Below, one piece after another: positions 34,887-46,006 of a stretch of 64,000 nt of DNA. Source of the stretch: Tetraselmis striata (taxonomy: Eukaryota; Chlorophyta; Chlorodendrophyceae; Chlorodendrales; Chlorodendraceae); the NCBI GenBank assembly GCA_006384855.1, contig VCJN01002241.1, positions 42,198 to 106,197 of the forward strand. Direction: 5' to 3'. A model generated the notes under the pieces. That model worked only from the letters and a program-made list of their open reading frames with translations, did not search any database and was not told where the DNA came from. The translations under genes were made by a program, and so were the position numbers. How positions within the stretch are numbered: the first letter of the stretch is position 1; the number at the start of each line of letters is the position of its first letter.

Positions 34887-35242
34887 GGCAGGCCGACGCG
34901 TGGACCGAAATTTGGCTGAGACCACTGTAGCTCTCTGTGTTTAATATTAAAGAGGTTAAGACCCTCGAAAAGCTTGAGGTAGAAGCGGTCACGGCGGAAA
35001 GGGCAGACTCCGAGCGTGCTTAGAAAGTCGGCGACGGCGCATGCTGCCCTCCGCCCGCAAGGAAATACCCACCAAGACCGCTCGATGTCCCCGCCGCCCG
35101 CCCGCCGACGAACAACGACGGCGCCGATATTTGGTAATCCTTATGCAGCCGCGCGCGCCACGCCCGTGTTTCTCACGTCGGTGTCGTGAAATCCTAACCT
35201 TTCAACCCTAACTACCGTACCCTTGATACACGGGCGGTCGCA
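34887..35242. other. Upstream region of the small basic protein gene
   Basis: Contains an AT-rich TTTAATATTAAAG near 34,942 that could serve as its core promoter on the minus strand. No gene was seen. Confidence 0.4.
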
Positions 35243-35318
35243 CGGTACCAGTACTGTACTGGTGTGAATTACAAAAAGGGCAGTTCCCCAGAATTAGAAA
35301 ATCAACACAGCAAGCCGC

Positions 35319-36041
35319 CTAAAAGCGGCCCGCATCCCGCATAAGGCGGGATGGATGAGTGATGCGCACACGGTTCAGAGTCCGGGCCACGCGAGCACGT
35401 GTGTGTGTAGGTGATCCTCGGACGTGCTGTGCAGCTTCAGCAACGGGATGGGAGACGAATCTGCGCCGTCTGATGAGGCAGCGAGCACGCTCTCGAGCGG
35501 CCACCAAGCTCAGGACCCCAAGGAAATCTCTTGCGAGCAAGGCCTCCTGGTGAGCCCGGGTGATGCACCGAGTGCCCCGCGATGAGAGGGCACCCTGGTC
35601 CGCAGCCAAGCATGCGATACTACGCACTGTGCGGTGCACCCCCTTGCTCACCTCACCCACTGTGCCGAAGACCATGCCCGTGTACTCCGACATATCCAGG
35701 ATGTCTCGAAGAGGACCCTTCTGTCCGGGCTCTGTGTTGTGCCACGCCGCGTCCCGCGCAGCCAACCCCCGTTGTATGTCGCCCAACAGGGAGCGCTCAA
35801 ACCGATCCACAGCTGTGGCCCGGGGCACTGAAGTGTACTTGACCCCGTACCGCATAGTCTTGAACTCTAGCAGCGTGGACTTCAAGCTCCGGGGATCATA
35901 GCTCCCGGTCACGACGTTGAACGCCGGAAGGGAGAGCTCTGCGTCCGGCACTAGGTCCTTGAGTTCATCCCGGGGTACGGTGTTGCCGAGAGGCACTGCC
36001 TGCTGGAACAAGTCATCCACCTCCCGCCGTACCGCGATACC
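35319..36041 (-). pseudogene. RT element C-terminal region, open copy
   Basis: An uninterrupted frame of 233 residues, from DDLFQQAVPLGN to RLMRDAGRF at the stop. It is homologous to 3320-4024 and free of that copy's frameshifts, although a few bases are missing near the start. The polymerase part is absent. The conserved 3' hairpins lie just after the stop, at about 35,310-35,350. Confidence 0.7.
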
Positions 36042-36217
36042 TATATTACTGTACTGGTACCTGTACCTGTATTTATGGCCTTTTGTTAGAACATGAGCTA
36101 GCTTTAAAAAAAAGGCGATACCAGAAAATCACCAGAAAAGGACAGTCGGAAAGGTCCTCTGCAGCAAGGTCCTCTACTGCGAGGTGGAAGCAACGCAGTA
36201 GCAGGAGAAGATGCTTG

Positions 36218-36835
36218 AACCGGGAGCCATGATCCCCGAAGCTTGAAGTCCACGTTGCTGGAGTTCAAGACTATGTAGTGCGGGGTCAAGTACACGGCAG
36301 TGCCCCGGGCCACGGCTTTGGATCGGTTTGAGCGCTCCCTATTGGGCGACATACAACGGGGGCTGTCAGCGCGGGATGCGGCATGGCACAACACGTAGCC
36401 CGGACAGAAGGGTCCTCTTCGAGACATCCTGGATATGTTGGAGTACACGGGCATGGTCTTCGGCACAGTGGGTGAGGCGAGCAAGGGGGTGCGCCGCACA
36501 GTGCGCGGTATCGCATGCTTGGCTGCGGATCGGGGTGCCCTCTCATCGCGGGGCACTCGGTGCACCACCCGGGCTCACCAGGAGGCCTTGCTTGGAAGAG
36601 GTTTCCTCGGGGTCCTGAGCTTGGTGGCCGCTCGAGAGCGCGCTCGCTGCCTCATTAGACGGCGCAGATTCGTCTGCCATCCCGTTGCTAAAGCTGCACA
36701 GCAAGTCCGAGGATCACCCACACACACACATGCACGCGTGGCCCGGACTCTGAACCGTGTGCGCATCACTCATCCATCCCGCTTCATGCGGGATGCGGGC
36801 CGCTTTTAGGCGGCTTGCTGTGTTGATTTTTAATA
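36218..36835 (+). pseudogene. RT element C-terminal region, copy with stops
   Basis: Homologous to 3439-4050. Two in-frame TAG codons (36,276-36,278 and 36,396-36,398) interrupt it. After the second the frame is open to 36,809. The 3' hairpins and the GGCTTGCTGTGTTGATTTT tail are kept. Confidence 0.75.
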
Positions 36836-36841
36836 CTACTT

Positions 36842-37207
36842 TTAGTAGCAGGCGGAGAAGATGCAGCATGGGCAGCCACGAGCCGACGCATCGGACTTGG
36901 CCATCTGCACACCGGCAGAGGGAATTCCGCCCAGGGTACCATGCACGCAAGCAAAGACCCGCTGCAACAGCCCCCGCCGTGTGCGCGACGGGTGACGGCG
37001 GAACTCAGTTGGTTGGCTAGCGACAAAGTTCCGAAGTGCATGAACGGACCGACCACGAAGGAAGCATGAGGTCGGGGCGGAAGGACCGCCAGGGAAGTTG
37101 CGCACATCCAACAACACCGCGAAGATGTAGACCACCGTCAAAACGGACTTCCCGAGACAGCCGCGGTCCTCAACCACAAAAGGGTAGTACCGGTGAACAC
37201 CAATCAT
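36842..37207 (-). CDS. Hypothetical 121-residue ORF in the element
   Basis: Starts at ATG 37,207 (MIGVHRYYPFVVEDRG) and stays open for 121 codons. The first half is hydrophobic and the rest Arg/Ser-rich. No family was recognised. It could be an exon of a transposon gene that continues upstream across the poly-C run. Confidence 0.3.
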   Translation of the reverse strand: MIGVHRYYPFVVEDRGCLGKSVLTVVYIFAVLLDVRNFPGGPSAPTSCFLRGRSVHALRNFVASQPTEFRRHPSRTRRGLLQRVFACVHGTLGGIPSAGVQMAKSDASARGCPCCIFSACY

Positions 37208-37470
37208 GCACTAGGGCGGAAGACGCCCGGTCCGTTGCCAACTTACTACCCTGCTCTGCCTCGGTCGCCGCGATCCCCGGGGTGCACCAGCGGGGGTCGT
37301 TGCTCCAAGTGGGGGTCGTGGAGGACACACACGCACGCGAAGTCGATCATGTAATCGCACCCCCCCCCCCCCCCCCCCCCCCCCCCCACCCCGCCAGCGA
37401 CTAGTCCGACGGCCGCGAGCGGTCCGCTGGGCGCAGCCCACTCGTCTCAATGACCTTTTTGTAATTCACT

Positions 37471-38251
37471 CCAGCAGTACCTTAAGTGGGTATCTGTAGC
37501 AGCGCTCGACGAGGCCAAACGGGCAGGCGGCGGCGTTGTACGCAGTCGTGCTCAGGCGGCATCATCACGTTTTAAAATTCAAATATGGGCGGCGGAGCAT
37601 TATCCTCGTATTGGATGGTCTTATGAGCGCTGATGTAACCGTCGATCCGAAATTTGCCACTGTAGTTCAGGTTCGATTGTGACCATGCGATTAGTCATTC
37701 GGTCATATTCATTCGACATGTGGCCAATAATGGCGCGCGCGATGAAATGCAGCGCGCGCAATACCGTACTCGAACGGGAGCAGATTTATGCTGATCCTCG
37801 TATCGCGGCTATTATGTCCTATAGGTTGCTCCGATATGTCTCGGCATGACCCGTACTTATTTTAAATATTAACCGCACCGCCGCTTGATGGCTGCCAGCC
37901 CTGCATGGGCCGGCCGGCGTAGTGGACGGGGGAGGCACCAGGAGGTGGGAAGGCTTGAAGAAAATGGCTGCCGGCCAGCCGACTAGAAATTAGTGTGGCA
38001 AAGTTACCCCCTCATATTGACCTTATTCTTCGGGTCGCTACGAGTACTCACCTGCAGCTGCCGGTGCACTGCCCCACCGGGTGACGAAGTGGCCGCACCA
38101 GCGCGAGTATCTCCCGCTGTGAAGTCCATTTCTGGGCAGCGACGCGCTGGGTCCGCTGGGTCCGCTGGACGAGGTCCTGCTGAGCGCCTAGTGTGCGCGC
38201 GCGCTTCGCGCCCGGCGATGGCCTCCGCGACCGCCGCTGTGAGATGACTAG
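37471..38251. other. Upstream region of the membrane J-protein gene
   Basis: No gene was seen. A short upstream ORF (ATG ACT AGA TGA) at 38,244-38,255 overlaps the main start codon and could lower translation. Confidence 0.45.
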
Positions 38252-39659
38252 ATGAGCGGTCGGGAGCAGCACTACGCCGCCCTGGGCCTGCATAGCAACG
38301 CCACGCGCGAAGAGGTGGGCTTCCTGCCCCCTTGCTTGGTGCTCTGCCCGCGGGAAGGGGGGCCGTCACGTGCGAGCCGCGAGGAGGTAGCGGCATGTGG
38401 GCCCCGCTCGCGGGCTGTGCTATACCCCAGCTTCCCCACATACAAGCCCGCTAGCGCGCCCCTTGCACAGCTGCCTCCGCAGCCCCATGTGCCTACTTTG
38501 TCCCAGATTGGCTTGCATATGGGCCTATCTTGTTCTTTATTTGCTGCCTCTATTCCCCACAGTAGCTGGAGCCAGATTTCCTTGTGTAAAGCAGAATTAC
38601 ACATGTCGTGGGGATGGGAGAAGGGGGGGGGGGGGGGGGGGGGGGGGGGCAGCCGTGCCGCCCACATGACAGGCAGCAGCATGCGGTATCAGCTGGCCAA
38701 GCCAGGAGTTGGTAGCATCTGATGGGAGGCTGGCCGCTGTGGCTCTCTCTCTTTCTCCCCATGTCTCCCTCTCTCCCTTCCTGTTGCGTGCGTCCCTCTG
38801 GACGGAGCTGACGCGGGTGCCCCCATCGTACGCAGGTGAAGCTGGCGTACCGCAAGCTGTGCGTACAGTTCCACCCTGACCTGGCCCCAGGGCTCGGCCG
38901 CGAAGCGTGCGACGCAAAAATCAAAGAGATCAACGCTGCGTACACTGCGATCCTAAAAGGTACACCAGCCTGCAACGCCGCCTGCAATCCTCAAATCCTT
39001 GGTTCGATCCCGCTAAGCAGCTCTAACCGGGCTGCTGCCGCAGGTCCGGTCGCGCACCCCCACGCTAATCGTACATATTCTGCCGCAGGTGAGCCCCGCC
39101 CCCCCCCCCCCCCCCCTCTAGAAGTCTATCGCGTTTCACCACCCTGCGCTCTCTGGGCTCTTAAGCTGGTCTTCTGCGGGCTCCAGCATGCACGCTCTGA
39201 CACTACACGCTGCATGCACAGGCGGCACCACCTGGGCAAAGAAACCGCGCGGCTTCTCCCCGGGCATTCTTGCAGTCATCCTGGGCTTTCCCATCCTTGC
39301 AGGCGGCATTCGCTTCGCGCTGTGAGTTATCCCCCCCCCCCCCCCCCCCCCCCCCCTGCGCCTCCCCTGTCCAATCGACATGCATACACGCACATGTCTC
39401 TTGCACTCAGGCCTAGCTTACCTGCCCTAAGCAGGGACAAGTGGCTAGATATAGCCTAGTGCCCTCCCAAACCGTTTTGCTCATCGGGGTGAAATGGGGA
39501 AGGGGGAAGGGGGGAGTTCACAACTTAACCACCCAACCACGTGGCAGGTTCTATAATAACCTGGAGCGCGACACTGGGCGGCGCTACGGGTTGATGAACC
39601 CGCCAGTCAACGAGTTCCTGAAAGAGGACGCGCCGGAGTCGTCGACGGGGCACAAGTGA
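38252..39659 (+). CDS. Short J-domain protein with one membrane segment
   Basis: Exons 38,252-38,314, 38,836-38,959, 39,044-39,088, 39,222-39,321 and 39,548-39,659 keep phase and give 147 residues. The J domain opens the protein (HYAALGLHSNATREE), with HPD at 34-36 after VKLAYRKLCVQF and helix IV-like INAAYTAILK. A hydrophobic stretch at about 92-107 (GILAVILGFPILAGG) predicts one transmembrane helix. The tail is polar, with YNNLERDTGRRYGLMNPP. Such proteins recruit Hsp70 to a membrane (ER, mitochondrion or plastid). Which one is not visible. Intron 1 has a 27-base poly-G run, and introns 3 and 4 have poly-C runs. The next gene begins only 68 bp after the stop. Confidence 0.8.
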
Positions 39660-39726
39660 GCTGTGCAGAAACGGAAAGGCCGCGCAGAACAGGGTGTCTC
39701 GGTTTGGCTGTGGCGGCGATTGGCGC

Positions 39727-42700
39727 ATGGCCTGGCAGGTGGCGGACGTTGTCATGGAGGAGCGGAGCAGGCTGGGTAGGGGAGGGAATGGGAGCCTCCC
39801 GCCGAGCCAGGTGCGAGGGGAAGACGGCGGCGCCAAGCCAGCAGCCGAGGGCGGCGCGCGGGCCCAGCCGCCGCCGCCGGGGCGCACCGACCTGCTGCTA
39901 CGTTTCTTCGACAGCGAGTTCTTTGATGAGTGGATCGCGCTGACGTATCTGCACCGCAGCAGCAGCGCCGGTGTGCATGACTACATCTGCAACCGCATGT
40001 ACAGCATGCCGGAGGTCGGTGTGGAGCGCTACCTGCTGCAGCTGGCGGCGCTGGCGTGCGGCCGCCCGGACAGCGCGCTGGAGCGCCTGCTGTTGGACCT
40101 ATGCGCACGCAGCCTGCGCATCGCGGTGAAGACGTACTGGCTGCTGCTCGCAGCGTCGCAGGACGCGCCGGACAGCGTTCGGCTCGCCAGCCTGCGCGAC
40201 CGCGCCGAGCGTGCTGCACTGGAGGGCACCTGGCAGCCGCCATTCAGCGACCCACGCGCCTGCATGAGCCCACCGCGCGCCCGCTGCCCCGGCGGCCTGC
40301 TAAGCCCACCATGGGGGCCGGCTGCCGCTGCTGCAGCTGCGGCTGCTGCTGCTGCGGCCGCCAGCAGGCCGTCAGGGATGCGTCAGCGCAGGACCAATGA
40401 GGGCAGGGAGGAGCTGGGGGCAGGCACGCCGCTGCCGGTGGAATTGCTGGTGGGTTTCCTGCCCCCCTGTCCCAGCTCCTCCTTTGCCCGCTGCAGAACC
40501 TAGTGCCCAATTGCAGATCAAGTGTTTGTGGCAATCGTCAACAGAGTCCTGGGCCCATATAGGCAGGAGGGGCAGACCGGGCATCTATCTGCGTGTGCTT
40601 GGGAGAGTGACAGAGGCATTCGCCCAACATTGGCATTTCTTAAAGGCAATAGCACTGGTGCGTAAGTCGGGTGGAAAGGATGATTGTTGTGAGTGTGCCT
40701 GGTGGGGGGAGGGGCATTCTGACAGGGAGACATATCTTGGGAGATATCACTGAGAATCGCTTACCCATCCCCCCCGGTGCCTTGGTTGCCTGGCTGCCCG
40801 CTGCGCCCTGTAGTCGGACTCAGGCTCCAACTCCCCCACACGCAAGCCAGTCTACTCCTCCAGCGGCGCGCTGATTGGCACCGTACTGGACGAGGTAGCC
40901 GGCCCGCCGAGGAGCCTTCCAAGCGGCAGCAGCGCCGGGTACAGCAGCAGTGGCAGCGGCTCCGTGGGTCCCGCCACCGAGGCACTGCCCGGTGGCATGG
41001 AGCGGCCGGGGACGCTGCGCCGCTTCAGCGGGGAGATCAAGTCACGGGTGGCCAGCCGGCTGTGGGGCGGTGGCGGACCGCCTGCCGGCTCCGGCGAGCC
41101 CCCCTGCCCTGCGTCCACCGCCAACCTCGCGCACTACCGCAAACTGCGGCGAGAGCTAGGTGCGGACGCGCGCGAGCCGGTGGCAGGCCTGCCGCGGCTG
41201 AACGTTGTGCAGGGGCTGGGTGACGAGCTGCCCGATATGGCCGAGGAGGGGGTTGCCGATAGTGCCAGCTCCCCGCTGGCCTCGCCGCGCACCAAGCTGC
41301 GGCAGACCACATTTGGCGCGACGCTCGACTTTGTGGATGCACTGTGTGAGGCGGGCGCAGCGCTCAACGCGGTCCCCGAGGACGGTCGCGCCGCAACGCT
41401 CGCCGGCGGCCTGGAGCAGCTCAACGCGGACATCCAGTCTGCGGGGGCCGCGGGCGTCAACGTCTGCTTCCCGCTCAGCTGCGAGAACGAGCGTGTGGTG
41501 CGTGTGCCCGCGGCCGAGGCGCGGCTGCTCAACTCGCGTGAAAAGGCGCCCTTCATGCTCTGCATTGAAGTGCTCTCCAACGCGCCGCCGTCGCCACCGC
41601 TGCCGGGGCCTGCTGCTGCACGGGGCGCCGGCATCCCGCGCAGTAGCCTGCCAGGACCGCGCGGAGGCTCTCAGCCAGTTCTGGGCGCGGTGGGCGCCGG
41701 GTATTTGCCGGGAGGTGCGAACTTCCCCTCCCCTCCCCCCCCGCCCCCCCCCCCATCTTCCATGTCTGCTAAGTGTGGCGGCTTTCTCCTATCCTGCCTA
41801 CCGATGTTGGCATTCATTGATGTGATCTTCCGAGCGAAGGTTTATACACGACTGCGGTTTCTTAAGATTGCCAGTGCATGTACAGTTTGAATCCCTCTCC
41901 CTCTCCCCCTGCCTCCTTCGTCCCCTCTCCCCCTCCCTCTCTCTCTCTCCCTTTCCCTCCCTCTCTGTTTCTCCCCCTCCCTCTCTCTATATCCTCTTCT
42001 TTAAGACCTTTCATGCTGCAGTCTCTGACATACACGCAATCAGAAGCACAGATGCTTCTGCGGATGGGCGACGGAAATGGGCCGGATCTAAGGTCGTGAT
42101 GCCCCTCCTTCTTTCCCTCCTCCCTCATTCCCCCCCCCCCCCCCCCCCCCTCCCCAGGCCGGCCAGCAGAGCTGCACTCTCCCACAGCCGGAAACACGCG
42201 CCATGGGCTGCTGGAGTCCCAGCGGCACGTTGCCAAGCCGCTAGATGTGGCAATGGCGGGCCTGCGCGGGCAGACGCCGCTGGTGAAGCTCACTCTGCGC
42301 GTCATCGGCGGCGGATGTGGCCCATCAGGGGGGCGCCCGCTGACCATCGACCTAGCCACCGCGAGCAGCAGCGTGCCGCCGAGGGAGCGGGCGGCGGGCG
42401 AACAGGATGCCGCGGGCTCGGGGTGCCTCTTCCGTGGCCACTGGTTCTGCGCGCGCGACCCGCAGGTAGGCCGCCACCCACCTGCTCGTGTGCCGCGAGG
42501 CTCAAAGAAGCTGTACCCACGCAACATTAGACGTAAGCCGATCTTCATGCCAGCGTGCGATACCGAAAGAATAGAATTCGGGTGCGTGAAATTCAAACCG
42601 TGGCAGAACGATTCCGTACCTCAGGATTCAGATGGACAACACTGTCAGGGAGAAGAACGTGGCCGCGCTATGCAATCAGGTTTACGGGTTGTGAAAGTAA

Positions 42701-44392
42701 CGGATTGTTTTGCACATCCAGCCGGAAATTCTGTGCTATGTTTGCGGTGTATACTGATACGTTTCCAGGTAAATGTAGTTTTGCCGTCTTCGCGGTGGAA
42801 AAAAAACGAACCAAAAACGTAGTAAGAGGACGCGCACTAACTTTGCGGTGGGCACAGGACGTGGGGGCGTCCGCTGCGCTGCAAGGCGACCCCTACGTGG
42901 CCGTCAGCCTGGAGATCTGCGGCGGCGTGGACCTCGCCATCAGCACGCCACGGCGCCAGCGCGCCCGCCACCAGCGCGTGCCGTCCAGTGAGGCGCTTTG
43001 CCGCATGGCGGCCACGCAGCACGCGCCCAACCCGCTGACCACCTTCCCCTTCACCGGCGACAACCCAGAGAACGCGATGGTCGCGCACCTGGCGCGGCAG
43101 CCCCCCTGCCCGGGGCAGGCGCACGCGGACCGCCTGAGGGAGGCCGCCAATGCAGTCTACGGCGAGCGTTGGCATGAGAAACAGGTTATCGCCCCCCCCC
43201 CCCCCCCCCCCCCACCCCAACCTCCCTTTTTTGCCACCTTAAGGAGTTAGCCTTGCCCCCTTGACCATATGCCGTTATTTTATACATTCGGCACCTCCAT
43301 ACATGTACTGACCCCCCCCCCCCCCCCCCCCCCCCCCATCCCCCTCCTTTTGCCTTCCCCGACATTGCTGATAGGCGCGCATCGCGGCGGAGAGCCCCTA
43401 CAGCTGTAAGCCCGGCTGGGCGGTGCGTCACGTGATTGTGAAGAGTGGGGACGACTGCCGGCAGGAGCTGCTGGCGGTGGAGCTCATCCGCCAGTTCCAC
43501 GACATCTTCACCGCGAGCGGGCTGCCGCTGCGGCTGCGCCCCTACGAGGTGCTCGTCACCAGCAGCCACACCGCCTTCATCGAGGTCATCCCAGACGCGC
43601 TGTCGCTGCACGTGCTCAAGAGCCGCTGCCCGCCCAACACCTCTCTGCGGGACTACTTTTTCGCCAAGTATGTCAAGGGCAGCCCCGAGTGCGTCGCGGC
43701 GCAGCACCGCTTTGTGGAGAGCATGGCCGCGTACAGCATCGTGTGCTACCTGCTGCAGATCAAGGTGCGGACAGGACGTGTATTTGCATTTCCATTCCCA
43801 TTCCCACTCCCATGTAGATGTGATTTTTCAACTTCACAACGCGGCGGCTTATTCCAAGCAGGGGCCCTTCCTCTTGATGTTACTGATACCGCAGTCAACC
43901 CCCCCCCCCCCCCCCCCCTCCCCAACTCACCCCCAGGACCGGCACAATGGCAACATCATGCTCGATGACGCGGGCCACATCATCCACATCGACTTTGGCT
44001 TCATGCTGTCCAACTCGCCCGGCGGCGTCAACTTTGAGAGCGCGCCCTTCAAGCTGACGCGCGAGCTGCTGGAGGTGATGGACTCAAACAGCGAAGGCGC
44101 GCCCAGCGAGCTGTTTGACTACTTCAAAGTGCTCTGCATCCAGGGCTTTCTCGCATGCCGCAAGCACAGCGACCACGTGCTGCTGCTGGTGGAGATCATG
44201 CAGGGCTCGGGCTTCCCCGCCTTCAAGGCCGGCCCCGCGCGCGTGCTCAGCCAGCTGCGCAAGCGCTTCCACCCGTCGCTCACGGAGGAGCAGTGCGTGG
44301 AGGTGGTGCTTGGCCTCATCAGCGACAGCCTCGACGCCTGGCGCACGCGGCAGTATGACTTCTACCAACGCGTGCTCAACAACATCCTGTAG
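39727..44392 (+). CDS. PI4KB: Phosphatidylinositol 4-kinase beta, plant type
   Basis: Six exons (39,727-40,449; 40,814-41,714; 42,158-42,465; 42,858-43,184; 43,375-43,764; 43,937-44,392) keep phase and give 1034 residues. The N-terminal helical (LKU) domain is clear: LLLRFFDSEFFDEWIALTYL, CNRMYSMPEVGVERYLLQL. The middle is Ser/Gly/Pro-rich. The lipid-kinase domain fills the last ~270 residues: VKSGDDCRQE (ATP loop and Lys), the catalytic DRHNGN at 884-889, DFG at 902-904, then GGVNFESAPFKLTRELLEVM and the RTQYDFYQRVLNNIL end typical of plant PI4K-beta. It makes PI4P at Golgi/TGN membranes. The start is the first ATG, and 39,754 is an alternative. The intron 4 donor is the unusual GTTATC. Confidence 0.93.
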
Positions 44393-44813
44393 CCAGCCAG
44401 ACACCTAGCCGGCAGTGGAGGGTCTTGCCTCAGCACAACGAAGGGCGAGCGCCCTGGAAGAGTGCTGCAGGCGTCCCCGCTCCAAGCGGGGGGGGGGGGG
44501 GGGGGGGGGGGCTTCTGGAGAAAGGGACTCACTGCAAACCGCCTCAATTGCTTTAGCCAGCAGCATTGCAACCCGGCAGCACTGCCGATAAAATTGCCAA
44601 TGCACGGTCTCCCCATGCCCCTGCTTGGTGCGGCTGTCTCTTACTTCTATGTTTTTTGCCTTACACTGTCTGCTCCCCCCCCCCCCCCCCCCCCATTGAG
44701 CTTGTTGATCAGCAACTGCCTGATGGCCACAGCTGCCTCAATCAGTGTGCGGGGGGGGGGGGGGGGAGGGGTTGCGTGGAGACATGCATCTGTCTGTGGC
44801 TCCTTCCGTGCCA

Positions 44814-45813
44814 TCACACCTCGCCCACTATGTACCCCAGGCACGCGCGCATGTGCTCCAGGCTCCGAGGCGCAGTGGTCTTGCACAGCGCGGAGCCGTC
44901 GGGCGCCAGCAGCACGAAGCAGGGGACGGCCTGCACCTGCGCGGCCAACCCAGGGTCGCGGGGGGGGGGGGGGGGGGGGGGGTTTACATCCTGATTTCAG
45001 GTTCTGCTGCCCTGTGGGGCATTGCAAACCACGCCCTAGCGCACGTGCACACCTCGTAGTGGATCATCTCCGGCGCCCACTGAGCCTCGTGGTCCGTGTT
45101 GAGTCGCGCCACGCCCAGCCGCCCTGCATGCTCAGCCTGCATGCCGGCGCGCATTCTCAGCTCCCTCAGCACCCTCCCTTACACTATCTCTCACGCTGGG
45201 CAGCATACGGGTATCAGCCACCGGCGCAGGGCGCGAACCTCCAGCTCCGCCACGACAGGCTGCAGCGCCGCGCACAGCCGGCATTGCGCCGAGTAAAACA
45301 GGAGCAGGCTGTGGCGCTGGCGATCCGCGAGCACACTCGCCAGCTGCGCCTCCTCCTGCGCCGGCGACCCTCCGTAGCTGCTCGCCACGCACGCGCGCTG
45401 TCAGGAGCGCCGGTATGCGTGCGAGCGTGTGTGATGTTGTGGGTATGTCGATTTGTGGGTGGAAGCGGTGTCGACGACATGGCATGCTACTGCACCGAAC
45501 TTGTGATACCCGTCAGCCAGGTGCGCCCCGGGCAACTTGATCTCTCCCTCTCTCCCTCTCTCACTCTCCCTCCCTCCCTCCTCTCTCTTTGGTATTCAAG
45601 ATGGTACGCGAGAGTGAGCTGCGTCCTGACAATGACGCGTTGATGGGGGGAGGGAGGGGAAGGGGGGGGTTACCTGCGGCTTCCTGGCGAGCCGGCCGAT
45701 CGGTGCGCCTCGAGGATGAACGACATAGTAGCCAGTCGGCGCGCGGTCCTCCCGCCAGGCTGCTGCATCTGGAGGGCGCCCACGGCGGGAAGCAGATGCG
45801 GCCAGGGCGACAT
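44814..45813 (-). CDS. Thioredoxin-like protein with CRLC active site
   Basis: Minus-strand exons 45,813-45,674, 45,377-45,239, 45,136-45,053 and 44,936-44,814 join in phase to 161 residues. The first ~45 residues are Arg-rich and acid-poor, like a mitochondrial or plastid presequence. The thioredoxin fold follows: SLLLFYSAQCRLCAALQPVV with CRLC at 79-82, an HYEVQAVPCF segment holding the cis-Pro (126), then FVLLAPDGSALC and a C-terminal helix. CRLC is not the classical CGPC, so redox potential and partners may differ. It is convergent with PI4K-beta, 420 bp apart. The coding-strand poly-C run of intron 3 is at 44,961-44,982. The TATA box upstream supports the chosen first exon. Confidence 0.78.
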
Positions 45814-45924
45814 CTCCCCCTGCCCCCCCCCCCCCCCCCCCCCCGCCACTCCTCCGGCTCCTCGCGCCCGCCTGCCCTTCGCCGCCCCCGACAGCTGACT
45901 GGGTTTCTGTCGAGATTAAACCCG

Positions 45925-45931
45925 CTTTATA
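45925..45931 (-). promoter_or_regulatory. TATA box of the thioredoxin-like gene
   Basis: GGCTATAAAGCGG on the minus strand, about 110 bp upstream of the coding ATG. Confidence 0.55.
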
Positions 45932-46006
45932 GCCGGCCAGAGGGTTGTCTCCGGGCGCAGCGGCCCCCACGATAGAAGCAGCAGCGGGGCAGCGCGGTGC
46001 CAACAA

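Larger units (their letters stand above)
35263..37470. mobile_element. 2.2-kb element with head-to-head RT fragments
   Basis: The left end repeats the terminus of the first RT element (35,263-35,290). The right end at about 37,454-37,469 is a shorter inverted match. Inside, a minus-strand RT C-terminal fragment and a plus-strand one face outward from a GTAC-rich spacer at 36,046-36,080, making a large imperfect inverted repeat. The right third holds an unrelated minus-strand ORF and a 28-base poly-C run (37,360-37,387). Confidence 0.5.
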
